DNA of 64,000 nt from assembly GCF_050948175.1 (NCBI RefSeq), contig NW_027490173.1:1-64000 (forward strand). The letters are read 5' to 3'. Numbering within the stretch: position 1 is the first letter of the stretch; every line of letters starts with the position of its first letter. The stretch is from Xylocopa sonorina. Its lineage: Eukaryota; Arthropoda; Insecta; Hymenoptera; Apidae. The position numbers and the translations under genes are program-made. The notes beneath the pieces are model-generated. The model made no database searches. It was not told where the DNA came from and worked only from the letters and a program-made list of their open reading frames with translations. Shown here one piece after another: positions 21,375 through 36,590 of this stretch.

Positions 21375-23282
21375 TTCTTTTGAAGTGAATACGAGGTGTA
21401 CATGGCACTTCGCAATGAATATTATATCTTATCATGAAGCATAGAAATGAGATGCGATATCGCGTTTTGAGAGGCATTAGAACACTATTGCTACGAAACG
21501 TAGACATCTGCAAGCGCTATTTCCTTGCAAGGAAGATTCGCATTTACATTCTTTTGAAGAGAATACCAGGTATACATGACACTTCGCAATGAATATTAAA
21601 TCTTATCATGAAGCATAGAAATGAGATGCGATATCGCGATCTAAGCAGCATTAGCACTCTATTGCCTCGACGCATAGACATCTGCAGACGCTTTTTCCTA
21701 GCATGGAAGTGTCGCATTTTCATTCTTTTGTAGTGAATGCGAGGTATACATGACACTTCGCCATGAATATTATATCTTATCATGAATCATAGAGGAGAGA
21801 TGCGATATCGCGTTTCAAGAAGCATTAGAACTCTATGGCCTCGATGCGGAGACATCTGCAAACGCTATTTCCTAGCAAGCAATAGTCGCTATTACATTCT
21901 TTTGAAGTGAATACGAGGTGTACATGACACTTCGCAATGAAAATTATATCTTATCACGAAACATAGAAACGTGATGCGATATCGCGATTTAAGTAGCATT
22001 AGAACTCTATTGCTACTATACGTAGACATCTGAAGACGCAATTTCCTAGCAAGGAAGTGTCGCATTTACATTCATTTGGAGAGAGTGCGAGGTATACATG
22101 ACACTTCGCCATGAATATTATATCTTATCATGAAACATAGAAGAGAGATGCGATATCGCGTTTCAAGAAGCATTAGAACTCTATGGCCTCGATGCGGAGA
22201 CATCTGCAAACGCTATTTCCTAGGAAGCAATAGTCGCACTTACATTCTTTTGAAGTGAATACGAAGTATACATGACACTTCGCCATGAATATTATATCTT
22301 ATCATGAAACGTAGACGGGAGATGCGATATCGCGTTTTAAGAAGCATTAGAACTCTATGGCCTCGATGCGGACACATCTGCAGACGCTATTTCCTAGCCT
22401 CGAAGTGTCGCATTTACATTCTTTTGAAGTGAATACGAGGTGTACATGACACTTCGCAATGAATATTATATCTTATCACGAAACGTAGAAATGAGTTGCG
22501 ATATCGCGATTTAAGTAGCATTAGAACTCTATTGCTACGATACGTGGACATCTGAATACGCTATTTCCTAGCAAGGAAGTGTCGCATTTACATTCTTTTG
22601 AAGTGAATACGAGGTGTACATGACACCTCGCAATGAATATTATATCTTATCACGAAACATAGAAATGGGATGCGATATCGCGATTTAAGTAGCATTAGAA
22701 CTCTATGGCATCGGTGCGGAGACATCAGCAAACGCTATTTCCTAGCAAGCAATAGTCGCATTTTCATTCTCTTGAAGTGAATACGAGGTGTACATGGCAC
22801 TTCGCAGTGAATATTATATCTTATCATGAAGCATAGAAATGAGATGCGATATCGCGTTTTGAGAGGCATTAGAACACTATTGCTACGAAACGTAGACATC
22901 TGCAAGCGCTATTTCCTTGCAAGGAAGATTCGCTTTTACATTCTTTTGAAGAGAATACCAGGTATACATGACACTTCGCAATGAATATTAAATCTTATCA
23001 TGAAGCATAGAAATGAGATGCGATATCGCGATCTAAGCAGCATTAGCACTCTATTGCCTCGACGCATAGACATCTGCAGACGCTTTTTCCCAGCATGGAA
23101 GTGTCGCATTTTCATTCTTTTGTAGTGAATGCGAGGTATACATGACACTTCGCCATGAATATTATATCTTATCATGAATCATAGAGGAGAGATGCGATAT
23201 CGCGTTTCAAGAAGCATTAGAAATCTATGGCCTCGATGCGGAGACATCTGCAAACGCTATTTCCTAGCAAGCAATAGTGGCA
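21375..23282 (+). repeat. Eight-monomer spacing duplication of a three-monomer cassette
   Basis: A cassette of about 516 bp at 21375-21890 recurs at 22767-23282, 1392 bp (8 x 174) away. It includes the variants GAGAATACCAGGTATACATG, GCAAGCGCTATTTCCTTGC, GACGCATAGACATCTGCAG and CATTTTCATTCTTTTGTAG. Related copies lie near 28860-29360 and 33040-33540. Confidence 0.88.
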
Positions 23283-23829
23283 TTTACATTCTTTTGAAGT
23301 GAATACGAGGTATTCTTGACACTTCGCAATGAATATTATATCTTATCACGAAACATAGAAATGAGAAGCGATATCGCGATTTAAGTAGCATTAGAACTCT
23401 ATTGCTACGATACGTAGACATCTGAAAACGCCATTTCCTAGTAAGGAAGTGTCGCATTTACATTCGTTTGGAGAGAATACGAGGTATACATGACACTTCG
23501 CCATGAATATTATATCTTATCATGAAACATAGAAGAGAGGTGCGATATCGCGTTTTAAGAAGCATTAGAAATCTATTGCCTCGATGCGTAGACATCTGCA
23601 AACGCTACTTCCAAGAAAGGAAGTGTCGCATTTACATTCATTTGAAGTGAATACGAAGTATACATGGCACTTCGGAATGGATATTATATCTTATCGCGAA
23701 ACATATAAATGAGATGCGATATCGCGATTTTAGTAGCATTGGTACTCTATTGCTACGATACGTAGACATCTGAATACGCCATTTCCTAGCAAGGAAGTGT
23801 CGCATTTACATTCGTTTGGAGAGAATACG

Positions 23830-26800
23830 TGGTATACATGACACTTCGCAATGAATATTATATCTTATCATGAAGCATAGAAATGTGTTGCGATATCGCG
23901 TTTTGAGAGGCATTAGAACGCTATTGCTACGAAACGTAGACATCTGCAAGCGCTATTTCCTTGCAAGGAAGATTCGCATTTACATTCTTTTGAGGAGAAT
24001 ACGAGGTATACATGACAGTTCGCAATGAATATTATATCCTATCATGAAACATAGAAGTGAGATGCGATATCGCGTTTTAAGAAGCATTCGAACTCTATTG
24101 CCTCGACGCATAGTCATCTGCATACGCTATTTCCTAGCATGGAAGTGTCGCATTTACATTCTTTTGAAGTGAATACGAGGTGTACATGACACTTCGCATT
24201 GAATATTATAGCTTATCAGGAAACATAGAAATGAGATGCGATATCGCGTTTTGAGATGCATTAGAATTCTATTGCTACGATACGTAGACATCTGCAAACG
24301 CTATTTCCTAGCAAGCAGTAGTCGCACTTACATTCTTTTGAAGTGAATTCGAGGTTTACATGACTCTTCGGAATGAATATTATAACTTATCACGAAACAT
24401 GGAAATGAGATGCGATATCGCGATCAACGAAGCATTAGAACTCTATTGCTACGATACGTAGCCATCTGCAAACGCTATGCCCTAGCAAGGAATAGTCGCA
24501 TTTACATTCTTTTGATGTGCATACGAGGTATACATGACACTTCGCAATGAATATTATATCTTATAATGAATCTTAGAAATGAGATGCGATATCGCGATTT
24601 AAGTAGCATTAGAACTCTATTGCTACTATACGTAGACATCTGAAGACGCCATTTCCTAGCAAGGAAGTGTCGCATTTACATTCGTTTGGAGAGAATGCGA
24701 GGTATACATGACACTTCGCCATGAATATTATATCTTATCATGAAGCATTGAAATGAGATGCGATATCGCGTTTTGAGAAGCATTAGAACTCCATTGCTAC
24801 GATACGTAGACATCTGCAAACGCTATTTCCTAGCAAGGAATAGTCGCATTTACATTCTTTTGAAGTGAATACGAGGTATACATGACACTTCGCAATGAAT
24901 ATTATATCCTATCATGAAACATAGAAGTGAGATGCGATATCGCGTTTTAAGAAGCATTAGAACTCTATTGCCTCCACGCATAGACATCTGCAGACGCTAT
25001 TTCCTAGCATGGAAGTGTCGCATTTACATACTTTTGAAGTGAATATAAGGTATACATGACACTTCCCAATGAATATTATATCTTATCATGAAGCATTGAA
25101 ATGAGATGCGATATCGCGTTTTGAGAAGCATTAGAACTCCATTGCTACGATACGTAGACATCTGCAAACGCTATTTCCTAGCAAGGAATAGTCGCATTTA
25201 CATTCTTTTGAAGTGAATACGAGGTATACATGACACTTCGCAATGAATATTATATCTTATCATGAAACATACAAGTGAAATGCGATATCGCGTTTTAAGA
25301 ATCATTAGAACTCTATTGCCTCGTTGCGTAGACATCTGCAGACGCTATTTTCTAGCAAGGAAGTGTCGCATTTACATTCGTTTGGAGTGAATAGAAGGTA
25401 TGCATGACACTTCGCAATGAATACTATATCTTATCACGAAACATAGAAATGAAATGCGACATCTCGTTCTAAGAAGCATTAGAACTCTATTGCCTCGACG
25501 CGTAGACATCTGCAGACGCTATTTCCTAGCATGGAAGTGTCGCATTTACATTCTTTTGATGTGTATACGAGGTATACATGACAATTCGCATTGAATATTA
25601 TATCTTATAATGAATCATCGAAATGAGATGCGATATCGCGATCTAAGAAGCATTAGAACTCTATTGCCTCGACGCATAGACATCTGCAGACGCTTTTTCC
25701 TAGCATGGAAGTGTCGCATTTTCATTCTTTTGTAGTGAATGCGAGGTATACATGACACTTCGCAAGGAATATTATATCTCATCATGAAACATAGAAGAGA
25801 GATGCGATATCGCGTTCTAAGAAGCATTAGAACACTATGGCATCGATGCGGAGACATCAGCAAACGCTATTTCCTAGCATGGAAGTGTCGCACTTACATT
25901 CTTTTGAACTGAATACGAGACATACATGACAGTTCGCGATGAATATTATATCTTATCACGAAACATATAAATGAGATGCGATATCGCGACTTAAGTAGCA
26001 TTAGAACTCTATTGCTACGATACGTAGACATCTGAATACGCTATTTCCTAGCAAGGAAGTGTCGCATTTACATTCTTTTGAAGAGAATACGAGGTATACA
26101 TGACACTTCGCAATGAATATTACATCTTATCATGAAACATAGAAGTGAGATGCGATATCGCGTTTTAAGAAGCATTAGAACTCAATTGCCTCGACGCATA
26201 GACATCTGCAGACGCTATTTCCTAGCATGGAAGTGTCGCATTTACATACTTTTGAAGTGAATACGAGGTGTACATGACACTTCGCAATGAATATTATATC
26301 CTATCAGGAAACATATAAATCAGGTGTCATATCGCGATTTATGTAGCATTAGAACGCTATTGCTACGATACGTAGACATCTGCAAACGCTATTTCCTAGC
26401 AAGGAATAGTCGCATTTACATTCTTCTGAAGTGAATATAAGGTATACATGACCATTCGCAATGAATATTATATCTTATCACGAAACATAGAAACGAGATG
26501 CGATATCGCGATTTAAGTAGCATTAGAACTCTATTGCTACGATACGTAGACATCTGAATACGCTATTTCCTAGCAAGGAAGTGTCGCATTTACATTCCTT
26601 TGAAGTGAATACGAGGTGTACATGACACCTCGCAATGAATATTATATCTTATCACGAAACATAGAAGTGAGATGCGATATCGCGTTTTAAGAAGCATTAG
26701 AACCTTATTGCCTCGACGCGTAGACATCTGCAGACGCTATTTCCTAGCATGGATGTGTCGCATTTACATTCTTTTGAAGTGAATACGAGGTATACATGAC

Positions 26801-27698
26801 ACTTCGCAATGAATATTATATCTTATCATGAAGCATAGAAATGAGTTGCGATATCGCGTTTTGAGAGGCATTAGAACGCTATTGCTACGAAACGTAGACA
26901 TCTGCAAGCGCTATTTCCTTGCAAGGAAGATTCGCATTTACATTCTTTTGAGGAGAATACGAGGTATACATGACAGTTCGCAATGAATATTATATCCTAT
27001 CATGAAACATTGAAGTGAGATGCGATATCGCGTTTTAAGAAGCATTCGAACTCTATTGCCTCGACGCATAGTCATCTGCATACGCTATTTCCTAGCATGG
27101 AAGTGTCGCATTTACATTCTTTTGAAGTGAATACGAGGTGTACATGACACTTCGCATTGAATATTATAGCTTATCAGGAAACATAGAAATGAGATGCGAT
27201 ATCGCGTTTTGAGATGCATTAGAATTCTATTGCTACGATACGTAGACATCTGCAAACGCTATTTCCTAGCAAGCAGTAGTCGCACTTACATTCTTTTGAA
27301 GTGAATTCGAGGTTTACATGACTCTTCGGAATGAATATTATAACTTATCACGAAACATGGAAATGAGATGCGATATCGCGATCAACGAAGCATTAGAACT
27401 CTATTGCTACGATACGTAGCCATCTGCAAACGCTATGCCCTAGCAAGGAATAGTCGCATTTACATTCTTTTGATGTGCATACGAGGTATACATGACACTT
27501 CGCAATGAATATTATATCTTATAATGAAACTTAGAAATGAGATGCGATATCGCGATTTAAGTAGCATTAGAACTCTATTGCTACTATACGTAGACATCTG
27601 AAGACGCCATTTCCTAGCAAGGAAGTGTCGCATTTACATTCGTTTGGAGAGAATGCGAGGTATACATGACACTTCGCCATGAATATTATATCTTATCA
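23830..27698 (+). repeat. Seventeen-monomer spacing duplication
   Basis: About 910 bp at 23830-24740 reappears at 26788-27698, an offset of 2958 bp (17 x 174). Markers include CGAAACGTAGACATCTGCAA at 23931 and 26889, GAATATTATAGCTTATCAGG, GATCAACGAAGC and TGATGTGCATACGAGG. A third, partial copy begins near 31310 (CGAAACGTAG at 31413, 26 x 174 beyond the second). Confidence 0.88.
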
Positions 27699-28329
27699 TG
27701 AAACATAGAAGAGAGATGGGATATCGCGTTTTAAGAAGCATTAGAACTCTATTGCCTCCACGCATAGACATCTGCAGACGCTATTTCCTAGCATGGAAGT
27801 GTCGCATTTACATACTTTTGAAGTGAATATAAGGTATACATGACCATTCGCAATGAATATTATATCTTATCACGAAACATAGAAACGAGATGCGATATCG
27901 CGATTTAAGTAGCATTAGAACTCTATTGCTACGATACGTAGACATCTGAAAACGTCATTTCCTAGGAAGGAAGTGTCGCATTTACATTCGTTTGGAGAGA
28001 ATACAAGGTATACATGACACTTCCCAATGAATATTATATCTTATCATGAAGCATAGAAATGAGATGCGATATCGCGTTTTGAGAAGCATTAGAACTCCAT
28101 TGCTACGATACGTAGACATCTGCAAACGCTATATCCTAGCAAGGAATAGTCGCATTTACATTCTTTTGAAGTGAATACGAGGTATACATGACACTTCGCA
28201 ATGAATATTATATCTTATCATGAAACATAGAAGTGAAATGCGATATCGCGTTTTAAGAAGCATTAGAACTCTATGGTATCGATGCGGAGACATCAGCAAA
28301 CGCTATTTCCTAGCATGGAAGTGTGGCAC

Positions 28330-31300
28330 TTACATTCTTTTGAAGTGAATACGAGGTATACATGACACTTCGCCATGAATATTATATCTTATCATGAAAC
28401 GTAGAAGGGAGATGCGATATCGCGTTTTAAGAAGCATTAGAACTCTATGGCCTCGATGCGGACACATCTGCAGACGCTATTTCCTAGCCTCGAAGTGTCG
28501 CATTTACATTCTTTTGAAGTGAATACGAGGTGTACATGATACTTCGCAATGAATATTATATCTTATCACGAAACGTAGAAATGAGTTGCGATATCGCGAT
28601 TTAAGTAGCATTAGAACTCTATTGCTACGATACGTGGACATCTGAATACGCTATTTCCTAGCAAGGAAGTGTCGCATTTACATTCTTTTGAAGTGAATAC
28701 GAGGTGTACATGACACCTCGCAATGAATATTATATCTTATCACGAAACATAGAAATGGGATGCGATATCGCGATTTAAGTAGCATTAGAACTCTATGGCA
28801 TCGATGCGGAGACATCAGCAAACGCTATTTCCTAGCAAGCAATAGTCGCATTTTCATTCTTTTGAAGTGAATAAGAGGTGTACATGGCACTTCGCAATGA
28901 ATATTATATCTTATCATGAAGCATAGAAATGAGATGCGATATCGCGTTTTGAGAGGCATTAGAACACTATTGCTACGAAACGTAGACATCTGCAAGCGCT
29001 ATTTCCTTGCAAGGAAGATTCGCATTTACATTCTTTTGAAGAGAATACCAGGTATACATGACACTTCGCAATGAATATTAAATCTTATCATGGAGCATAG
29101 AAATGAGATGCGATATCGCGATCTAAGAAGCATTAGAACTCTATTGCCTCGACGCATAGACATCTGCAGACGCTTTGTCCTAGCATGGAAGTGTCGCATT
29201 TTCATTCTTTTGTAGTGTATGCGAGGTATACATGACACTTCGCCATGAATATTATATCTTATCATGAAACATAGAAGAGAAATGCGATATCGCGTTTCAG
29301 GAAGCATTAGAACTCTATGGCCTCGATGCGGAGACATCTGCAAACGCTATTTCCTAGTAAGCAATAGTTGCATTTACATTCTTTTGAAGTGAATACAAGG
29401 TGTACATGACACTTCGCAATGAATATTATATCTTATCATGAATCATAGAAGTGAGATGCGATATCGCGTTTTAAGAAGCATTAGAACCTTATTGCCTCGA
29501 CGCGTAGACATCTGCAGACGCTATTACCTGGCATGGAAGTGTCGCACTTACATTCTTTTGAAGTGAATACGAGGTATACATGACACTTCGCCATGAATAT
29601 TATATCTTATCATGAAACGTAGAAGGGAGATGCGATATCGCGTTTTAAGAAGCATTAGAACTCTATGGCCTCGATGCGGACACATCTGCAGACGCTATTT
29701 CCTAGCCTCGAAGTGTCGCATTTACATTCTTTTGAAGTGAATACGAGGTGTACATGACACTTCGCAATGAATATTATATCTTATCACGAAACGTAGAAAT
29801 GAGTTGCGATATCGCGATTTAAGTAGCATTAGAACTCCATTGCTACGATACGTGGACATCTGAATACGCTATTTCCTAGCAAGGAAGTGTCGCATTTACA
29901 TTCCTTTGAAGTGAATACGACGTGTACATGACACCTCGCAATGAATATTATATCTTATCACGAAACATAGAAATGGGATGCGATATCGCGATTTAAGTAG
30001 CATTAGAACTCTATGGCATCGATGCGGAGACATCAGCAAACGCTATTTCCTAGCAAGCAATAGTCGCATTTTCATTCTTTTGAAGTGAATAAGAGGTGTA
30101 CATGGCACTTCGCAATGAATATTATATCTTATCATGAAGCATAGAAATGGGATGCGATATCGCGTTTTGAGAGGCATTAGAACACTATTGCTACGAAACG
30201 TAGACATCTGCAAGCGCTATTTCCTTGCAAGGAAGATTCGCATTTACATTCTTTTGAAGAGAATTCGAGGTTTACATGACTCTTCGGAATGAATATTATA
30301 ACTTATCACGAAACATGGAAATGAGATGCGATATCGCGATCAACGAAGCATTAGAACTCTATTGCTACGATACGTAGCCATCTGCAAACGCTATGCCCTA
30401 GCAAGGAATAGTCGCATTTACATTCTTTTGATGTGCATACGAGGTATACATGACACTTCGCAATGAATATTATATCTTATAATGAATCTTAGAAATGAGA
30501 TGCGATATCGCGATTTAAGTAGCATTAGAACTCTATTGCCTCCACGCATAGACATCTGCAGACGCTATTTCCTAGCATGGAAGTGTCGCATTTACATACT
30601 TTTGAAGTGAATATAAGGTATACATGACCATTCGCAATGAATATTATATCTTATCACGAAACATAGAAACGAGATGCGATATCGCGATTTAAGTAGCATT
30701 AGAACTCTATTGCTACGATACGTAGACATCTGAATACGCTATTTCCTAGCAAGGAAGTGTCGCATTTACATTCCTTTGAAGTGAATACGAGGTGTACATG
30801 ACACCTCGCAATGAATATTATATCTTATCACGAAACATAGAAATGGGGTATGATATCGCGATTTAAGTAGCATTAGAACTCTATGGCATCGATGCGGAGA
30901 CATCAGCAAACGCTATTTCCTAGTATGGAAGTGTCGCACTTACATTCTTTTGAAATGAATACGAGGTATACATGACACTTCGCAATGAATATTATATCTT
31001 ATCAGGAAACATAGAAATGAGATGCGATATCGCGTTTTGAGAAGCATTAGAACTCTATTGCTATGATACGTAGACAGCTGCAAACGCTATTTCCTAGCAA
31101 GCAATAGTCGCTATTACATTCTTTTGAAGTGAATTCGAGGTTTACATGACACTTCGCAATGAATATTATATCTTATCATGAAACATAGAAGTGAGATGCG
31201 ATATCGCGTTTTAAGAAGCATTAGAACCTTATTGCCTCGACGCGTAGACATCTGCAGACGCTATTTCCTAGCATGGATGTGTCGCATTTACATTCTTTTG

Positions 31301-34300
31301 AAGTGAATACGAGGTATACATGACACTTCGCAATGAATATTATATCTTATCATGAAGCATAGAAATGAGATGCGATATCGCGTTTTGAGAGGCATCAGAA
31401 CGCTATTGCTACGAAACGTAGACATCTGCAAGCGCTATTTCCTTGCAAGGAAGATTCGCATTTACATTCTTTTGAAGAGAATACGAGGTATACATGACAG
31501 TTCGCAATGAATATTATATCCTATCATGAAACATAGAAGTGAGATGCGATATCGCGTTTTAAGAAGCATTCGAACTCTATTGCCTCGACGCATAGTCATC
31601 TGCATACGCTATTTCCTAGCATGGAAGTGTCGCATTTACATTCTTTTGAAGTGAATACGAGGTGTACATGACACTTCGCATTGAATATTATAGCTTATCA
31701 GGAAACATAGAAATGAGATGCGATATCGCGTTTTGAGAAGCATTAGAATTCTATTGCTACGATACGTAGACTTCTGCAAACGCTATTTCCTAGCAAGCAG
31801 TAGTCGCACTTACATTCTTTTGAAGTGAATTCGAGGTTTACATGACTCTTCGGAATGAATATTATAACTTATCACGAAACATAGAAATGAGATGCGATAT
31901 CGCGATGAACGAAGCATTAGAACTCTATTGCTACGATACGTAGGCATCTGCAAACGCTATGCCCTAGCAAGGAATAGTCGCATTTACATTCTTTTGAAGT
32001 GAATACGAGGTGTACATGATACTTCGCAATGAATATTATATCTTATCACGAAACGTAGAAATGAGTTGCGATATCGCGATTTAAGTAGCATTAGAACTCT
32101 ATTGCTACGATACGTGGACATCTGAATACGCTATTTCCTAGCAAGGAAGTGTCGCATTTACATTCTTTTGAAGTGAATACGAGGTGTACATGACACCTCG
32201 CAATGAATATTATATCTTATCACGAAACATAGAAATGGGATGCGATATCGCGATTTAAGTAGCATTAGAACTCTATGGCATCGATGCGGAGACATCTGCA
32301 AACGCTATTTCCTAGCAAGCAATAGTTGCATTTACATTCTTTTGAAGTGAATACAAGGTGTACATGACACTTCGCAATGAATATTATATCTTATCATGAA
32401 TCATAGAAGTGAGATGCGATATCGCGTTTTAAGAAGCATTAGAACCTTATTGCCTCGACGCGTAGACATCTGCAGACGCTATTTCCTGGCATGGAAGTGT
32501 CGCACTTACATTCTTTTGAAGTGAATACGAGGTATACATGACACTTCGCCATGAATATTATATCTTATCATGAAACGTAGAAGGGAGATGCGATATCGCG
32601 TTTTAAGAAGCATTAGAACTCTATGGCCTCGATGCGGACACATCTGCAGACGCTATTTCCTAGCCTCGAAGTGTCGCATTTACATTCTTTTGAAGTGAAT
32701 ACGAGGTGTACATGACACTTCGCAATGAATATTATATCTTATCACGAAACGTAGAAATGAGTTGCGATATCGCGATTTAAGTAGCATTAGAACTCTATTG
32801 CTACGATACGTGGACATCTGAATACGCTATTTCCTAGCAAGGAAGTGTCGCATTTACATTCTTTTGAAGTGAATACGAGGTGTACATGACACCTCGCAAT
32901 GAATATTATATCTTATCACGAAACATAGAAATGGGATGCGATATCGCGATTTAAGTAGCATTAGAACTCTATGGCATCGATGCGGAGACATCAGCAAACG
33001 CTATTTCCTAGCAAGCAATAGTCGCATTTTCATTCTTTTGAAGTGAATAAGAGGTGTACATGGCACTTCGCAATGAATATTATATCTTATCATGAAGCAT
33101 AGAAATGAGATGCGATATCGCGTTTTGAGAGGCATTAGAACACTATTGCTACGAAACGTAGACATCTGCAAGCGCTATTTCCTTGCAAGGAAGATTCGCA
33201 TTTACATTCTTTTGAAGAGAATACCAGGTATATATGACACTTCGCAATGAATATTAAATCTTATCATGGAGCATAGAAATGAGATGCGATATCGCGATCT
33301 AAGAAGCATTAGAACTCTATTGCCTCGACGCATAGACATCTGCAGACGCTTTTTCCTAGCATGGAAGTGTCGCATTTTCATTCTTTTGTAGTGTATGCGA
33401 GGTATACATGACACTTCGCCATGAATATTATATCTTATCATGAAACATAGAAGAGAGATGCGATATCGCGTTTCAGGAAGCATTAGAACTCTATGGCCTC
33501 GATGCGGAGACATCTGCAAACGCTATTTCCTAGCAAGCAATAGTTGCATTTACATTCTTTTGAAGTGAATACAAGGTGTACATGACACTTCGCAATGAAT
33601 ATTATATCTTATCATGAATCATAGAAGTGAGATGCGATATCGCGTTTTAAGAAGCATTAGAACCTTATTGCCTCGACGCGTAGACATCTGCAGACGCTAT
33701 TACCTGGCATGGAAGTGTCGCACTTACATTCTTTTGAAGTGAATACGAGGTATACATGACACTTCGCCATGAATATTATATCTTATCATGAAACGTAGAA
33801 GGGAGATGCGATATCGCGTTTTAAGAAGCATTAGAACTCTATGGCCTCGATGCGGACACATCTGCAGACGCTATTTCCTAGCCTCGAAGTGTCGCATTTA
33901 CATTCTTTTGAAGTGAATACGAGGTGTACATGACACTTCGCAATGAATATTATATCTTATCACGAAACGTAGAAATGAGTTGCGATATCGCGATTTAAGT
34001 AGCATTAGAACTCTATTGCTACGATACGTGGACTTCTGAATACGCTATTTCCTAGCAAGGAAGTGTCGCATTTACATTCTTTTGAAGTGAATACGAGGTG
34101 TACATGACACCTCGCAATGAATATTACATCTTATCACGAAACATAGAAATGGGATGCGATATCGCGATTTAAGTAGCATTAGAACTCTATGGCATCGATG
34201 CGGAGACATCAGCAAACGCTATTTCCTAGCAAGCAATAGTCGCATTTTCATTCTTTTGAAGTGAATAAGAGGTGTACATGGCACTTCGCAATGAATATTA

Positions 34301-34416
34301 AATCTTATCATGAAGCATAGAAATGAGATGCGATATCGCGTTTTGAGAGGCATTAGAACACTATTGCTACGTTACGTAGACATCTGCAAGCGCTATTTCC
34401 TTGCAAGGAAGATTCG
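28330..34416 (+). repeat. Twenty-four-monomer spacing duplication with internal seven-monomer repeat
   Basis: The variant GTAGAAGGGAGATGCG is at 28401, 29619, 32577 and 33795. Spacings are 1218 (7 x 174), 2958 (17 x 174) and 1218 bp, so two seven-monomer pairs repeat at 4176 bp (24 x 174). The block at about 28330-30240 corresponds to about 32510-34416 with few differences. TGTACATGATACTTCGC at 28531 and 32011 shows an additional 20-monomer offset. Confidence 0.88.
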
Positions 34417-35534
34417 CACTTACATTCTTTTGAAGTGAATACGAGGTATACATGACACTTCGCGATGAATATTATATCTTATCACGAAACATATAAATGA
34501 GATGCGATATCGCGATTTAAGTAGCATTAGAACTCTATTGCAACGATACGTAGACATCTGAATACGCTATTTCCTAGCAAGGAAGTGTCGCATTGACATT
34601 CATTTGGAGTGAATACGAGGTATACATGACACTTCGCAATGAATATTATATCTTGTCATGAAGCATAGGAATGAGATGCGATATCGCGTTTTGAGAAGCA
34701 TTAGAACTCTATTGCCACGATACGTAGACATCTGCAAACGCTATTTCCGAGCAAGGAAGATTCGCAATTACATTCTTTTGAAGTGAGTACGAGGTGTACA
34801 TGACACTTCGCAATGAATATTATATCTTATCAGGAAACATAGAAATGAGATGCGATATCGCGTTTTGAGAAGCATTAGAACTCTATTGCTACGATACGTA
34901 GACATCTGCAAACGCTATTTCCTAGCAAGCAATAGTCGCACTTACATTCTCTTGAAGTGAATTCGAGGTTTACATGACACTTCGGAATGAATATTATAAC
35001 TTATCATGAAACATAGAAGAGAGATGCGATATCGCGTTTTAAGAAGCATTAGAACTCTATGGCATCGATGCGGAGACATCAGCAAACGCTATTTCCTAGC
35101 AATGAAGTGTCGCTTTTACATTCGTTTGGTGTGAATAGAAGGTATGCATGACACTTCGCAATGAATATTATATCTTATCACGAAACATAGAAATGAAATG
35201 CGACATCTCGTTTTAAGGAGCATTAGGACTCTATTGCCTCAAAGCGGAGATATCTGCAAGGGCTATTTCCTAGCATGGAAATGTCGCATTTAGATTCTTT
35301 TGAAGTGAATACGAGGTGTACATGACACTTCGCAATGAATATTATATCTTATCAGGAAACATATAAATGAGGTGTCATATCGCGATTTAAGTAGCATTAG
35401 AACGCTATTGCTACGATACGTAGACATCTGAATACGCTATTTCCTAGCAAGGAAGAGTTGCATTTACATTCTTTTGAAGTGAATACGAGGTGTACATGAC
35501 ACCTCGCAATGAATATTATATCTTATCACGAAAC

Positions 35535-36590
35535 ATAGGAATGGGATGCGATATCGCGATTTAAGTAGCACTAGAACTCTATGGCATCGATGCGGAGACA
35601 TCAGCAAACGCTATTTCCTAGCATGGAAGTGTCGCACTTACATTCTTTTGAAATGAATACGAGGTATACATGACACTTCGCAATGAATATTATATCTTAT
35701 CAGGAAACATAGAAATTGAGATGCGATATCGCGTTTTGAGAAGCATTAGAACTCTATTGCTACGATACGTAGACAGCTACAAACGCTATTTCCTAGCAAG
35801 CAATAGTCGCTATTACATTCTTTTGAAGAGAATTCGAGGTTTACATGACACTTCGCAATGAATATTATATCTTATCATGAATCATAGAAGTGAGATGCGA
35901 TATCGCGTTTTAAGAAGCATTGGAACCTTATTGCCTTCGACGCGTAGACATCTGCGGACGCTATTTCCTAGCATGGAAGATTAGCATTTACATTCTTTTG
36001 AAGTGAATACGAGGTGTAAATGACACTTCGCAATGAATATTATATCTTATCAGGAAACATAGAAATGGGATGCGATATCGCGATTTAAGTAGCACTAGAA
36101 CTCTATGGCATCGATGCGGAGACATCAGCAAACGCTATTTCCTAGCATGGAAGTGTCGCACTTACATTCTTTTGAAATGAATACGAGGTATACATGACAC
36201 TTCGCAATGAATATTATATCTTATCAGGAAACATAGAAATTGAGATGCGATATCGCGTTTTGAGAAGCATTAGAACTCTATTGCTACGATACGTAGACAG
36301 CTACAAACGCTATTTCCTAGCAAGCAATAGTCGCTATTACATTCTTTTGAAGAGAATTCGAGGTTTACATGACACTTCGCAATGAATATTATATCTTATC
36401 ATGAATCATAGAAGTGAGATGCGATATCGCGTTTTAAGAAGCATTGGAACCTTATTGCCCTCGACGCGTAGACATCTGCGGACGCTATTTCCTAGCATGG
36501 AAGATTCGCATTTACATTCTTTTGAAGTGAATACGAGGTGTAAATGACACTTCGCAATGAATATTATATCTTATCAGGAAACATAGAAAT
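35535..36590 (+). repeat. Three-monomer (524-bp) tandem duplication
   Basis: Two adjacent copies of about 524 bp. Both carry the 1-bp insertion in AGAAATTGAGATGC, the CAGCTACAAACGC variant and the extra base before CGACGCGTAGAC, so the indels were present before duplication. They explain the offset of 524 instead of 522. Confidence 0.92.

Noticed and set aside
21544..33519. Repeated minus-strand open frames with MRRGNRVLMLLRSRYRIS-type sequence
   Set aside because: Reverse-strand reading of the satellite; identical copies follow block duplications of DNA, not protein conservation.
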